Of a DNA stretch of 51,544 nt, positions 8,919 to 16,299 are shown piece after piece. How positions within the stretch are numbered: the stretch's first letter is position 1; the number at the start of each line of letters is the position of its first letter. Source of the DNA: Polyangia bacterium. Its GTDB lineage: Bacteria > Myxococcota_A > Polyangia > Nannocystales > Nannocystaceae. The position numbers and the translations under genes are program-made. Where the stretch lies: positions 1 to 51,544 of the forward strand of contig JAUIKS010000052.1 of the NCBI GenBank assembly GCA_030430565.1. Reading direction: 5' to 3'. A model generated the notes under the pieces. That model was given only the letters and a program-made list of their open reading frames with translations. It searched no databases and had not been told where the DNA came from.

Positions 8919-9356
8919 TCAGCCGAGCGCCGGCGCGTGGATCTTGGCCTCGTCGAGCAGCTCCATGTCCCGACCGGGATCGAGCGTGAAGTCCGCGCGG
9001 ATCGAGGCGCCGCGCGGCAGCGTCACGATCTTGGTGACGTGGCTCTCGCCGGCGTACGAGTGAATCTCGTAGCGCCCGCGCGGGAGCGCCTCGATCACCT
9101 CGTACGCCCCCTCAATATCGGTCGTGCGCGTGATCGGTCGCTCGAGGCAGTCACAGCGCAGGACCACCCGCGCCTCGATGATCGGCGCGCCCGTCACCGA
9201 GTTCGTCAACACGCCCGTCACCGTGCCGAGCCGCGCCCCCGTCGCGCACGCCGGCGCGAGCAGCGTCAGCGCGCACAGCAGCGTCAGCGCGCACAGCAGC
9301 GCGCGCTCCCGCCGCGCGCGACGCCGTCTCCCCTGAGCCCTCGCTCGCTCGCTCAC
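8919..9356 (-). CDS. Small lipoprotein, carboxypeptidase-regulatory-like domain
   Basis: A 145-residue protein from GTG 9356. An Arg-rich n-region is followed by ALLCALTLLCALTLLAPAC, a signal peptide with a lipobox ending at Cys. The mature part has a carboxypeptidase-D regulatory-like / Cna-B-like beta-sandwich: GTVTGVLTNSVTGAPIIEARVVLRC, then DIEGAYEVIEALPRGRYEIHSYAG and a final strand ADFTLDPG. Such domains are usually structural or ligand-binding modules of surface proteins. Upstream ATG codons (9416, 9428) are open in frame. The GTG is preferred because GGGAG precedes it and an intergenic dyad at 9402-9415 would otherwise be coding. It has no operon partner. Confidence 0.65.
   Translation of the reverse strand: MSERARAQGRRRRARRERALLCALTLLCALTLLAPACATGARLGTVTGVLTNSVTGAPIIEARVVLRCDCLERPITRTTDIEGAYEVIEALPRGRYEIHSYAGESHVTKIVTLPRGASIRADFTLDPGRDMELLDEAKIHAPALG
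9259..9294 (-). repeat. 18-bp tandem duplication in a signal peptide
   Basis: Two exact copies of an 18-bp unit encode the doubled CALTLL in the hydrophobic core of the 8919-9356 signal peptide. It is an in-frame duplication that lengthens the membrane-spanning core. Confidence 0.85.
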
Positions 9357-9401
9357 CCCGCGCTCCCGCCTGAGCCTATCACGCGCGAGCCCACCAAAAC
9401 C

Positions 9402-9415
9402 TGTCCAGTAGGACA
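9402..9415. promoter_or_regulatory. Dyad TGTC-N6-GACA upstream of the 8919-9356 gene
   Basis: TGTC-CAGTAG-GACA lies 46 bp upstream of GTG 9356 on the minus strand, where an operator would be expected. A perfect 4+4 dyad with the same spacing as the other intergenic sites. Confidence 0.45.
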
Positions 9416-9529
9416 TTGATGTTCTCATCGGCTCGACGCGCGGCCTGACGGAGCGGACGCGGAACCACGGGATCACGCGCGCCAGAACCCCGAGTCACGG
9501 CGGGGGCTTACACCCCGCGCGCGCACTTC

Positions 9530-12058
9530 ATGATGAATGGCGTTGATCTGGACGGCGGCTCCGTCGACGGCCTTCGTCTCACCGCCTTCGAGACCGGCAC
9601 GCTCCAGGGCCAAGAGCCGATCACCGACATCTCGCTCGACGGCGAGACCGGCGAGCTCACGCTCACCACCGCGAACAAGACCGTCAGCGGCGTCGACGTG
9701 GAGGGCGCGACCTGGACCTTCAGCGCCGAGATCGACAACGACACCGACCAGCCGTTCCAGCTCACCATCCACGAGGTCAACTACCACCCGGCCGGCGTGT
9801 TCACCGGCGGCGCGCTCTACAGCTACGTGTTCTCGACGAGCTGGTGGGACACGCAGGCCGACGACTGGACCGACCCCGCCTTCGACATCTGCACCGACGG
9901 CGCGGACGACCCCGTGGGCGCGTTCTTGGTCCCGGGCAAGTGGGACACGACCACCGGCGACCCGATCGGCGACGGCTCAGACATCACGATCGCCTGCCGC
10001 CGCGCGGCGCTGGCGAAGTGCATGACCTGGGGCTACCGCCCGGGCAACAACGACCCCGCCGCCGCGGATCGACACCAGGCCTGCACTCGCATGGTCCGCG
10101 CCGACTACCTCGGCGAGGGCACGCCCTACACCCTCAACGGCACGCTGATCTACGTCGGCGACGCGCTCGCCATCAACGACCAGGCGAAGCACGGCTCCTC
10201 GACCGTCAAGGAGGCCGAGTGGGGCCCCGACGGCGCGACCTGCATCGAGCGCTTCTACCTGCGCCAGCGCCAGCTCACCGGCTGCACCGGCACGCCGAAC
10301 ACCCCCGACTGCTGGCAGGGTCAAAACGGCGAGCCGAACATCCCGGACTGCGCGGTCACGAGCGACCTCGACCCCGAGACGAGCGCCGAGCTCGTCACCG
10401 CGGTCCCCCACGCCTACGAGGACGAGCTGACGGTCGGGGTGATCTGGGAGAACCCGAGCGCCGCCGTCGGGATCATGTCGCGCGACCCCTCCGGCTCCCA
10501 GGCCTACGGCAACGACACGATCACGCTCGCCGCCGGCGAGGTCCTGGACGGCGCGGTCCGCCACCGCGTGTTCGGCTACCGCGCCTTCATCAACGACACG
10601 GTCGGCGGCAGCGCGCGCCTCGTCGGCGTGTGGAGCAACGGCGACCTCGAGGACATCGGCTCGTCGATCCCCGGCCGCCAGTTCTTCGGCGCGGCCAACA
10701 TCGCGGAGGACAACGGCCGCACCGTCTACGCGCTCGACGAGGCCAACGATCAGCTCTGCACCGTCTCGATCCTCACCGGCGAGCTCTACGGGTGCAAGAA
10801 CGTCGTCGACGACAACAACCAGACCTTCGACATCAGCGAGCTCTCGGACCTCACCGCCGACGACGCCGAGGGCTCGAGCTTCACGATGGTCAACGGCGGC
10901 ACCGAGCTCTACACGCTCACGCTCCAGGGCAACGTGTGGCAGGCGACCCACACGGATGACTCCCCCGACGAACTCAACGGCGTCGCCCACAGCGCGAACG
11001 GCATCACCTACGGCCTCTCGTACACCGACAACAACTTCATCCGCCTCGACACCGGCGCCAAGATCAGCAACGGCGGCAACGGCGGATCGCTGGTCTACGG
11101 CGACCTCGCGGCGCTGCCCCTCGGCGAGGCCTCGACCAAGCTCGGCGAGGGCCCCGAGGCCGTGGTCGACGGCGTGTGCAGCTACGGCGAGCTGCCGGCC
11201 AACGCCGACTGCGACGGCGTGTGTGACCCGCAGGACGACGCCGACGGCCCCGACTGCGGCTACCAGGGCTTCTGCAACCAGTTCGACGGCCGCGCGGTCT
11301 CGATCCAGAGCCAGCACTCGAGCCTGTACCTCGAGGCGACCTCGAACAGCTCGGTCTTCGGCAACTCGAGCTACGACGACGACGCGCGCTGGAACATCGA
11401 GTGCGACGGCAGCATCGTCTGGATCGAGAGCGACGCCTACGCGGACCGGCTCCTCAAGGCCAACACCTCCGATGTCGGCGTCCTGGGGAACAACCCGACC
11501 AACGGCAAGCAGAAGTGGATCCCCTACCGCAACGCCGACGGCACGTGGACGCTGGAGAACAAGGGTCGCGGCAAGTACCTCGCCATCGGTCAGAACAAGG
11601 TCTCCGTCGGACCCACCTGGGGCGACGCCAAGCACATGATCATCCGCGACCTCGACCGCGAGGGCTTCTGCGACCTCTACGACGGCGAGGACGTGTACAT
11701 CCAGCACAGCGCGACCGGGCGCTACGTCGACAGCGGCGCGGACGGTGACGTGGGCTCGACGACGACCACCGACACCTCGTGGGCGCTCACGTGCAGCAGC
11801 CGCACGGTCCGCCTCCGCAGCAACGACACCGGCAAGCACCTCTCCGCGCTCTCCGGCGGCGACGGGGCCGACGTGCGCGAGGATGTCGCGGCCGGCCCAA
11901 ACGCGCGCTGGAGCGTCATCGACAACGGGGACGGCACGTGGTCGCTCCAGAGCACGCCGCGCGAGACCTACATGACCGTCGACTCGAGCAGCGACAACAC
12001 CGAGCAGCGTGACACGCGCGGCGCGACGGAGGCCTTCACCTTCACGGTCGCGTCCTAG
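9530..12058 (+). CDS. ADYC-like protein with C-terminal beta-trefoils
   Basis: An 842-residue protein. The N-terminus (MMNGVDLDGGSVDGLRL) has xNG/xDG five-residue periodicity. Residues about 60-240 resemble the myxobacterial ADYC domain: IHEVNYHPAG, SWWDTQADDWTDPAF, CRRAALAKCMTWGYRPG and RADYLGEGTPYTLNGTLIYVGD (about 188-209), with Leu replacing the signature Cys. A middle region (about 385-540) resembles a propeller. Residues about 580-842 hold two fascin/ricin-type beta-trefoils (VSIQSQHSSLYLEATSN, WTLENKGRGKYLAIG, TGRYVDSGADGD), likely carbohydrate-binding. Many cysteines imply export, yet no signal peptide exists from ATG 9530. The frame is open only from 9449 and holds no other usual start, so the 5' end may be frameshifted or a fragment. 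No ribosome-binding site is visible. Confidence 0.6.
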   Translation: MMNGVDLDGGSVDGLRLTAFETGTLQGQEPITDISLDGETGELTLTTANKTVSGVDVEGATWTFSAEIDNDTDQPFQLTIHEVNYHPAGVFTGGALYSYVFSTSWWDTQADDWTDPAFDICTDGADDPVGAFLVPGKWDTTTGDPIGDGSDITIACRRAALAKCMTWGYRPGNNDPAAADRHQACTRMVRADYLGEGTPYTLNGTLIYVGDALAINDQAKHGSSTVKEAEWGPDGATCIERFYLRQRQLTGCTGTPNTPDCWQGQNGEPNIPDCAVTSDLDPETSAELVTAVPHAYEDELTVGVIWENPSAAVGIMSRDPSGSQAYGNDTITLAAGEVLDGAVRHRVFGYRAFINDTVGGSARLVGVWSNGDLEDIGSSIPGRQFFGAANIAEDNGRTVYALDEANDQLCTVSILTGELYGCKNVVDDNNQTFDISELSDLTADDAEGSSFTMVNGGTELYTLTLQGNVWQATHTDDSPDELNGVAHSANGITYGLSYTDNNFIRLDTGAKISNGGNGGSLVYGDLAALPLGEASTKLGEGPEAVVDGVCSYGELPANADCDGVCDPQDDADGPDCGYQGFCNQFDGRAVSIQSQHSSLYLEATSNSSVFGNSSYDDDARWNIECDGSIVWIESDAYADRLLKANTSDVGVLGNNPTNGKQKWIPYRNADGTWTLENKGRGKYLAIGQNKVSVGPTWGDAKHMIIRDLDREGFCDLYDGEDVYIQHSATGRYVDSGADGDVGSTTTTDTSWALTCSSRTVRLRSNDTGKHLSALSGGDGADVREDVAAGPNARWSVIDNGDGTWSLQSTPRETYMTVDSSSDNTEQRDTRGATEAFTFTVAS

Positions 12059-12133
12059 CGGCCACGCGCTCGCACCCCGCGCGCCGGTCGGCTCAGCCCG
12101 GCCGGCGCCGTCGCGTCACCGGCGAGTTTTATT

Positions 12134-12151
12134 CATGTCTCATAGGACATG
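12134..12151. promoter_or_regulatory. Dyad CATGTC-N6-GACATG followed by TATAAA
   Basis: CATGTC-TCATAG-GACATG is the best copy of the recurring intergenic dyad, a perfect 6+6 inverted repeat. TATAAA follows at 12152-12157. No protein gene starts nearby: the next one on this strand is over 800 bp away. Confidence 0.5.
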
Positions 12152-12825
12152 TATAAAAGAAGCGCACGACGCCCCCTCGTCACGTGCTCGCTGCACGAGA
12201 CGGCGGGGCGCTCGGCGTGCGTCGATCGAGTATACCGCGTTCAGGACGCGACGCTGACGAATCGGCGCGCGCGCTCGCCAGCGCTCGCCCGCCCGCGGCG
12301 ACGCGCGCCGCGACCAGCCGCCGAGACCAGGGCGAGCAAAGCTGGCACGAGCACCACCTCCGTGGTAGCAAATGGTTAATGCGTGACGTGGGGCGACGAC
12401 TCCCGGGATTCTCCGGCGGAGGCGCTTCCCTCCGCGCGTCACGTCGGACATGCGGCCCGAAGCCGCCGGTAATGGAAACACCCGTTCAAGAGCGCTCGCG
12501 CGATCCGTCGCGGAGCTACTACGGAACCGCTACGGAACCGCTGCGGAGCCAGCGGAGGGTGTCCGGGTCCCCCCGGAGGAGGTGAATGGAAACATGAATC
12601 ATAGTTGTACTCCTTTGCCGGAGGTGGTCAGCTAGTAGCGCGGGGAGCTGCCGCCGCATCGCGGGGGTGGTCGCCCAGCGCCGAACGCTACACCACAGGG
12701 GCGCGAGGAAGCCGCTGTAGACGCGGAGCCGCCGAGCGAGAGCCGGGCTCTGTGCGCGCGACGTAGCCGTCACGCAATTCGTCCAGCGGTCATCCGGCCT
12801 TCGCCGGCAATGCGCTGTCAACACG

Positions 12826-12866
12826 CGGGTCGGGTGCAGCAACAACGCACCCGGCCCGCTCTTTTC
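12826..12866 (+). terminator. Hairpin with T-run
   Basis: A 12-bp stem (12826-12837 with 12847-12858, one G-T pair) and a 9-nt loop are followed by CTCTTTTCC. It is terminator-like, although no gene ends just upstream. If real it would close a transcript running through the gene-poor kilobase. Confidence 0.4.
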
Positions 12867-12899
12867 CTCCCCGCATCCAGCCCTGAGCGGCGCCCTCGC

Positions 12900-13067
12900 G
12901 CGCGGGCGCGACGTGCACGCCAGGACAGGCACGAAGGGGCGCGCGCCGGCGGGCCGCTCGTGGCAGAATCCACGCGATGCCAGGCGCGGGCGCGACGTGC
13001 ACGCCAGGACAGGCACGAAGGGGCGCGCGCCGGCGGGCCGCTCGTGGCAGAATCCACGCGATGCCAG
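12900..13067 (+). repeat. 84-bp tandem duplication across a gene start
   Basis: Two copies of 84 bp (12900-12983, 12984-13067), identical in every part compared. Each carries CAGAAT followed 7 nt later by ATG (12977 and 13061). As 84 is a multiple of three, both ATGs are in frame with the 13061 gene. The copy therefore duplicates a presumptive promoter and start codon. Confidence 0.92.
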
Positions 13068-14827
13068 GCGCGAGCAACGACGCGAGCAACGAGGGCCAGG
13101 CGACGCCGGCGCCGACGCCCAAGCGCCCGCGCCCGGACGTCGGCGGCCTGTACTGGGCGGCGCGCTCGTACGGCGGGCCCGCGCGCCGCAACTGCCGCTC
13201 GACGCCCTGCGAGCTGCTGTGCAAAGGCCTGCTGGTCGCCAACCACCTCCTGCACTCCCGGCGCGTCGGCCCGCAGGACGTCGCCGGCATCGAGCACCCC
13301 GAGTTCCGCGCGCTGATCGCCGCGATCGGCGACCGGCTGTTCGAGCCCGGGAGCGGCAGCGCGCTCTACCGCTGCGCGCTGCCGCCCGACGCGGTGTCGA
13401 TGATCAAAGACCACCTGCCCGCGCGCCGCAACCCCGTCACCGGCGCCGTCGCCTGCTTCCGCGCCCGCATCCGGCACGAGGTTCAATTCCAATTTGAGTG
13501 GCTCTACCACACCGCCGCGACCGCCCGCGACGACGACCTGCTGAAGACGATCAACGAGGCGCCGCTCGACTCGCTGCTCGACGCCTCGCGCTGGGGCGAG
13601 GCGCTGCCCGGCGGCCCGCAGCTCTCGGCGGCGCTCGCCCAGCTGCACGAGCGCGGGGTCCTGCGCCCCTGCGACGCGAGCAACCTCGAGGTCTCGCGCG
13701 ACGCGGCGCCGGGCGAGCGTCACCAGTACACCTACGGCGAGTTCATGGGCGGCGAGCTGCCGCCGCCGCCCAAGAAGCGCAAGCCGCTGATCACGGCGGA
13801 CTCGCCGCTGTACTGGGTCGACCTGCTGCAGCTCTCCTTCAAGCACGGCGACATCCTCAACGAGGGCGACATCAACCGCCGCGCCGGCACCGGCTACGCG
13901 GTCACCGACAACGTGCTGCGCGTGCTCGAGGAGCCCGCGTTCTTCACCCGGCTCATGCGCTCGGCCCAGGGCGAGGAGAACCAGGTCTTCATCCTCCCGC
14001 TGACCTGCTTCGTGATGAACGGGCGGCTGTACTCGCACGACCACAAGCGCGCGGCCGCGAGCCTGCTCGGCGGGCGCCGCTACATCCTCGCCTCGCTCAA
14101 CCAAGACGCCTGGCTCGCGCGCCTGCGCGAGGTCGGCTACCACCCGACCAAGGGCCTGTTCTCGCGCCACGATCGCGGCATGCTGCTGTACCTGACGCCG
14201 CCCGACATGGCGCGCTGGGGCCACTACTTCTTCCTCGTCGGCGGCGACGACTCGACCGCGCTGACGCGCTGGCTCGCGGCCGGCGGCATGCGTGACCCAG
14301 AGGACATCCACGACGGGCTGCGCGCGCTCGACGAGGACGCCAGCGCCCGCGACCCCGAGCTCGCCGAGCTGCACCGCATGTGCCGCCCGAGCCTGCTGCG
14401 CTCGCTCGACGACCCCGAGCACCTGCGGTCGCGCTACCTGACGCTGCTCGCCGACGGCGCGCGCATGATCGCGTGGCTGCAGGAGATGGCGCGCACGCGC
14501 GAGCACCCGAGCCGCCTGCGGCGGGCGCTGATGCAGGGCGGCCTAGTCGTCCACGAGCGCGTCGACGCGCTGCTGCGTGACGGCGACGCGGTCCTCGACC
14601 TCCTCGCCCCCTACGCGGAGTTCTTCGCCGCCCAGCGCGAGCGCGTCGCGTCGCTGCGGGGCCGCGACGCGCTGCTGCGCTGGGAGCTCGAGCAGGTCGG
14701 CAACCCCTTCCCCGCGACCGTCGGCGCGCCGCAGTTCAGCCCGGCGCTGCGCGAGCGCCTGCTCGACGCGCTGCCGCTGCTCGCCGACTACCTGGGCCGA
14801 CGATCATCGAGTGGGAGTCCGTCATGA
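13061..14827 (+). CDS. Protein of unknown function (first of overlapping pair)
   Basis: A 588-residue soluble protein from ATG 13061 (MPGASNDASNEG). No known domain was recognised. After a low-complexity start, conserved-looking segments include DVGGLYWAARSYGGPARRNCRSTPCELLCKGLLVANHLL, LYHTAATARDDDLLKTINEAPLDSLL, KPLITADSPLYWVDLLQLSFKHGDILNEGDINRRAGTGYAV, CFVMNGRLYSHDHKRAAASLLGGRRYILASLN and GMLLYLTPPDMARWGHYFFLVGG. There are no membrane segments or signal peptide. An in-frame ATG at 12977 in the upstream duplicate would add 28 residues of repeat-derived sequence. CAGAAT 7 nt upstream suggests a leaderless start. Its stop overlaps the next start (ATGA), so the two products are probably made together and may form a complex. 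Confidence 0.75.
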   Translation: MPGASNDASNEGQATPAPTPKRPRPDVGGLYWAARSYGGPARRNCRSTPCELLCKGLLVANHLLHSRRVGPQDVAGIEHPEFRALIAAIGDRLFEPGSGSALYRCALPPDAVSMIKDHLPARRNPVTGAVACFRARIRHEVQFQFEWLYHTAATARDDDLLKTINEAPLDSLLDASRWGEALPGGPQLSAALAQLHERGVLRPCDASNLEVSRDAAPGERHQYTYGEFMGGELPPPPKKRKPLITADSPLYWVDLLQLSFKHGDILNEGDINRRAGTGYAVTDNVLRVLEEPAFFTRLMRSAQGEENQVFILPLTCFVMNGRLYSHDHKRAAASLLGGRRYILASLNQDAWLARLREVGYHPTKGLFSRHDRGMLLYLTPPDMARWGHYFFLVGGDDSTALTRWLAAGGMRDPEDIHDGLRALDEDASARDPELAELHRMCRPSLLRSLDDPEHLRSRYLTLLADGARMIAWLQEMARTREHPSRLRRALMQGGLVVHERVDALLRDGDAVLDLLAPYAEFFAAQRERVASLRGRDALLRWELEQVGNPFPATVGAPQFSPALRERLLDALPLLADYLGRRSSSGSPS

Positions 14828-15765
14828 GTGATACCGAGCAGAAACCCGCGGGCGCGCGGAAGAAGCCGCGCGGGCCGCTGCGCTACCGCAAGACCGAGCA
14901 CCGCTTCCTCGAGGACCTCGTGCTCGCGCTGCGCGTCGCCGGCGAGCTCGGCCTCGACCCCGACCAAGGCCCGGGCGAGACCGCGAAGCAGGTCTACTCG
15001 GCCGCGGAGCTGCGCCGCTGGCAGCTCACGCTGCTCAACCGCGAGGCGCAGCCCAAGCGCTTCGACTACCTCGATCCCGCGCGCCTACAAGAGGTGTTCC
15101 CAGGGACAGACGGAGAGTTCTCCGACGAGCTGATGACGCGCGTCATGGCCTACCAAGCGCCGGACCATCAGCGCGTGTTCCGGGTTCAGCGCGAGGACGG
15201 CGTGTGGCGCTACGGCGCCCACCAAGGGCTGCACGAGCTCATGCGCTACACCGAGCTCGCCGCGTGCCCGCCGGAGCTGACGATCGCGATGCACCTGACG
15301 AAGCACCCGACCGCGCGCGCGCTGCTCGCCGGCGTGCCGGCCGAGAACAACAAGACCCGCAGACGGCGTCGCGTCGACCCGGACTTCGAGCCGCCGGCCG
15401 GGACCATCGTGCCGCTCGGCCGCTACATCCACGCCTTCGCCTGGTTCGCGCTCGACGAGGAGGGCTCGCTGCACGCGATCGACGAGCGCTGGCCCATGCG
15501 CGCGCGGCTGTTCAAGCGCTTCCGCGACCGCGCCGGCCTCGGGATCGACATGCCCGCGCTGCGCCGTCACTACGAGGCGCAGGGCGTGCCGTGGGCCGAG
15601 GTCTGCGGCCTCAACCAGATCGGCACGGTGATCTTCTTCCGCCCGATCCCGCCCGAGGTCCTGATCGCGCGGGGCCGCGAGCGGGGCGCCCGGACGGGCG
15701 GCGAGGCCTACCCCATGACCGAGCTGTGGCGCATGACCCACGCCGATCTCGAGACGACGCCGTAG
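14824..15765 (+). CDS. Protein of unknown function (second of overlapping pair)
   Basis: A 313-residue soluble protein with a basic N-terminus (ARKKPRGPLRYRKTEHRFLEDLVLALRVAGELGL). It overlaps the preceding gene by 4 bp and has GGGAG 6 nt upstream. It is charged, Arg-rich and lacks membrane segments. Notable parts are TAKQVYSAAELRRWQLTLLNREAQPKRFDYLDP, a basic run NNKTRRRRRVDPDFEPP and GRYIHAFAWFALDEEGSLHAIDERWPMRARLFKRFRDRAGL. No family was recognised. The basic clusters could bind nucleic acid, but nothing else supports that. It converges with the 15779 gene after 13 bp. Confidence 0.7.
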   Translation: MSDTEQKPAGARKKPRGPLRYRKTEHRFLEDLVLALRVAGELGLDPDQGPGETAKQVYSAAELRRWQLTLLNREAQPKRFDYLDPARLQEVFPGTDGEFSDELMTRVMAYQAPDHQRVFRVQREDGVWRYGAHQGLHELMRYTELAACPPELTIAMHLTKHPTARALLAGVPAENNKTRRRRRVDPDFEPPAGTIVPLGRYIHAFAWFALDEEGSLHAIDERWPMRARLFKRFRDRAGLGIDMPALRRHYEAQGVPWAEVCGLNQIGTVIFFRPIPPEVLIARGRERGARTGGEAYPMTELWRMTHADLETTP

Positions 15766-15778
15766 CCGTCGCGCCGCG

Positions 15779-16189
15779 TCAGCCCCAGCCGCGGATGTTC
15801 CCGAAGCTCATCGGCCCGTCCCCCTCCTGCGGCTCCGCGCGCTCGCGCGCCATGGTCCAGCCGAACACGCGCCGCGTCGCCACGCTCGAGCCACCGTGCC
15901 CGGCTGGCCCAAAGTACACGACCGTGCCCGAGACGGTCTCGGTCGAGCCCGGCGCGTCGGGGTCGTCGTCATGCAGGTAGCCGACGTAGGTCTGGTGCGA
16001 CGAGGGGTCCTTCGGGTCGATGACGCGGGTGAACACGAGCTTGCGCGCGTCATCGCTCCAGAAGCCGACGACCTCGGCGGTGTTCTGCATCTCGGCCTTG
16101 AGCCGCCCCTGCGCGTCGACCGAGTGGACGGTGAAGCTGCGCAGACGGCCGTTGGTGTTCATGGTCCAGGTTCCGGTGATCCGTGACAT
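15779..16189 (-). CDS. Small protein of unknown function
   Basis: A 136-residue protein starting at ATG 16189, preceded by AGGAG at 7 nt; an in-frame ATG 8 codons upstream lacks this support. It opens MSRITGTWTMNTNGRLRSFTVHSVDAQGRLKAEM and contains VVGFWSDDARKLVFTRVI, HQTYVGYLHDDDP and TVSGTVVYFG. Together these suggest a small antiparallel barrel, like lipocalin- or avidin-type folds where a GTW motif opens the first strand. There is no signal peptide. The family is unassigned. It is transcribed alone, towards the 14824 gene. Confidence 0.65.
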   Translation of the reverse strand: MSRITGTWTMNTNGRLRSFTVHSVDAQGRLKAEMQNTAEVVGFWSDDARKLVFTRVIDPKDPSSHQTYVGYLHDDDPDAPGSTETVSGTVVYFGPAGHGGSSVATRRVFGWTMARERAEPQEGDGPMSFGNIRGWG

Positions 16190-16299
16190 CGATGCTCTCC
16201 TGTTCGTTCGCACGTCCGGCCGCGCGCTCGCGCCGGCACCCTACAGTTACCCGCCGGCCGCCGATCAATTGCGACACGCGAGAAAAAACCGCGGCGAGC

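Larger units (their letters stand above)
12059..13060. other. Gene-poor kilobase
   Basis: About 1 kb with no convincing coding frame; the open frames are Arg/Ala/Ser-rich shadows. It holds the dyad at 12134-12151, imperfect CTACGGAACCG-like repeats at 12517-12545, a hairpin with a T-run at 12826-12865, and an 84-bp tandem duplication at its right end. AT content is locally raised near 12125-12160 and 12580-12620. An RNA gene is possible but not demonstrable by eye. Confidence 0.5.

Noticed and set aside
9977..11839. Open frame of 620 codons on the minus strand
   Set aside because: Shadow of the ADYC/trefoil gene; Val/Ala/Arg/Asp-rich without motifs.
12184..12585. Open frame of 133 codons in the gene-poor kilobase
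   Set aside because: Ser/Arg-rich, no ribosome-binding site or domain; several competing frames overlap it.
12818..14506. Open frame of 562 codons on the minus strand
   Set aside because: Antisense to the 13061 gene, with no recognisable domain, whereas the sense frame is coupled to the next gene.
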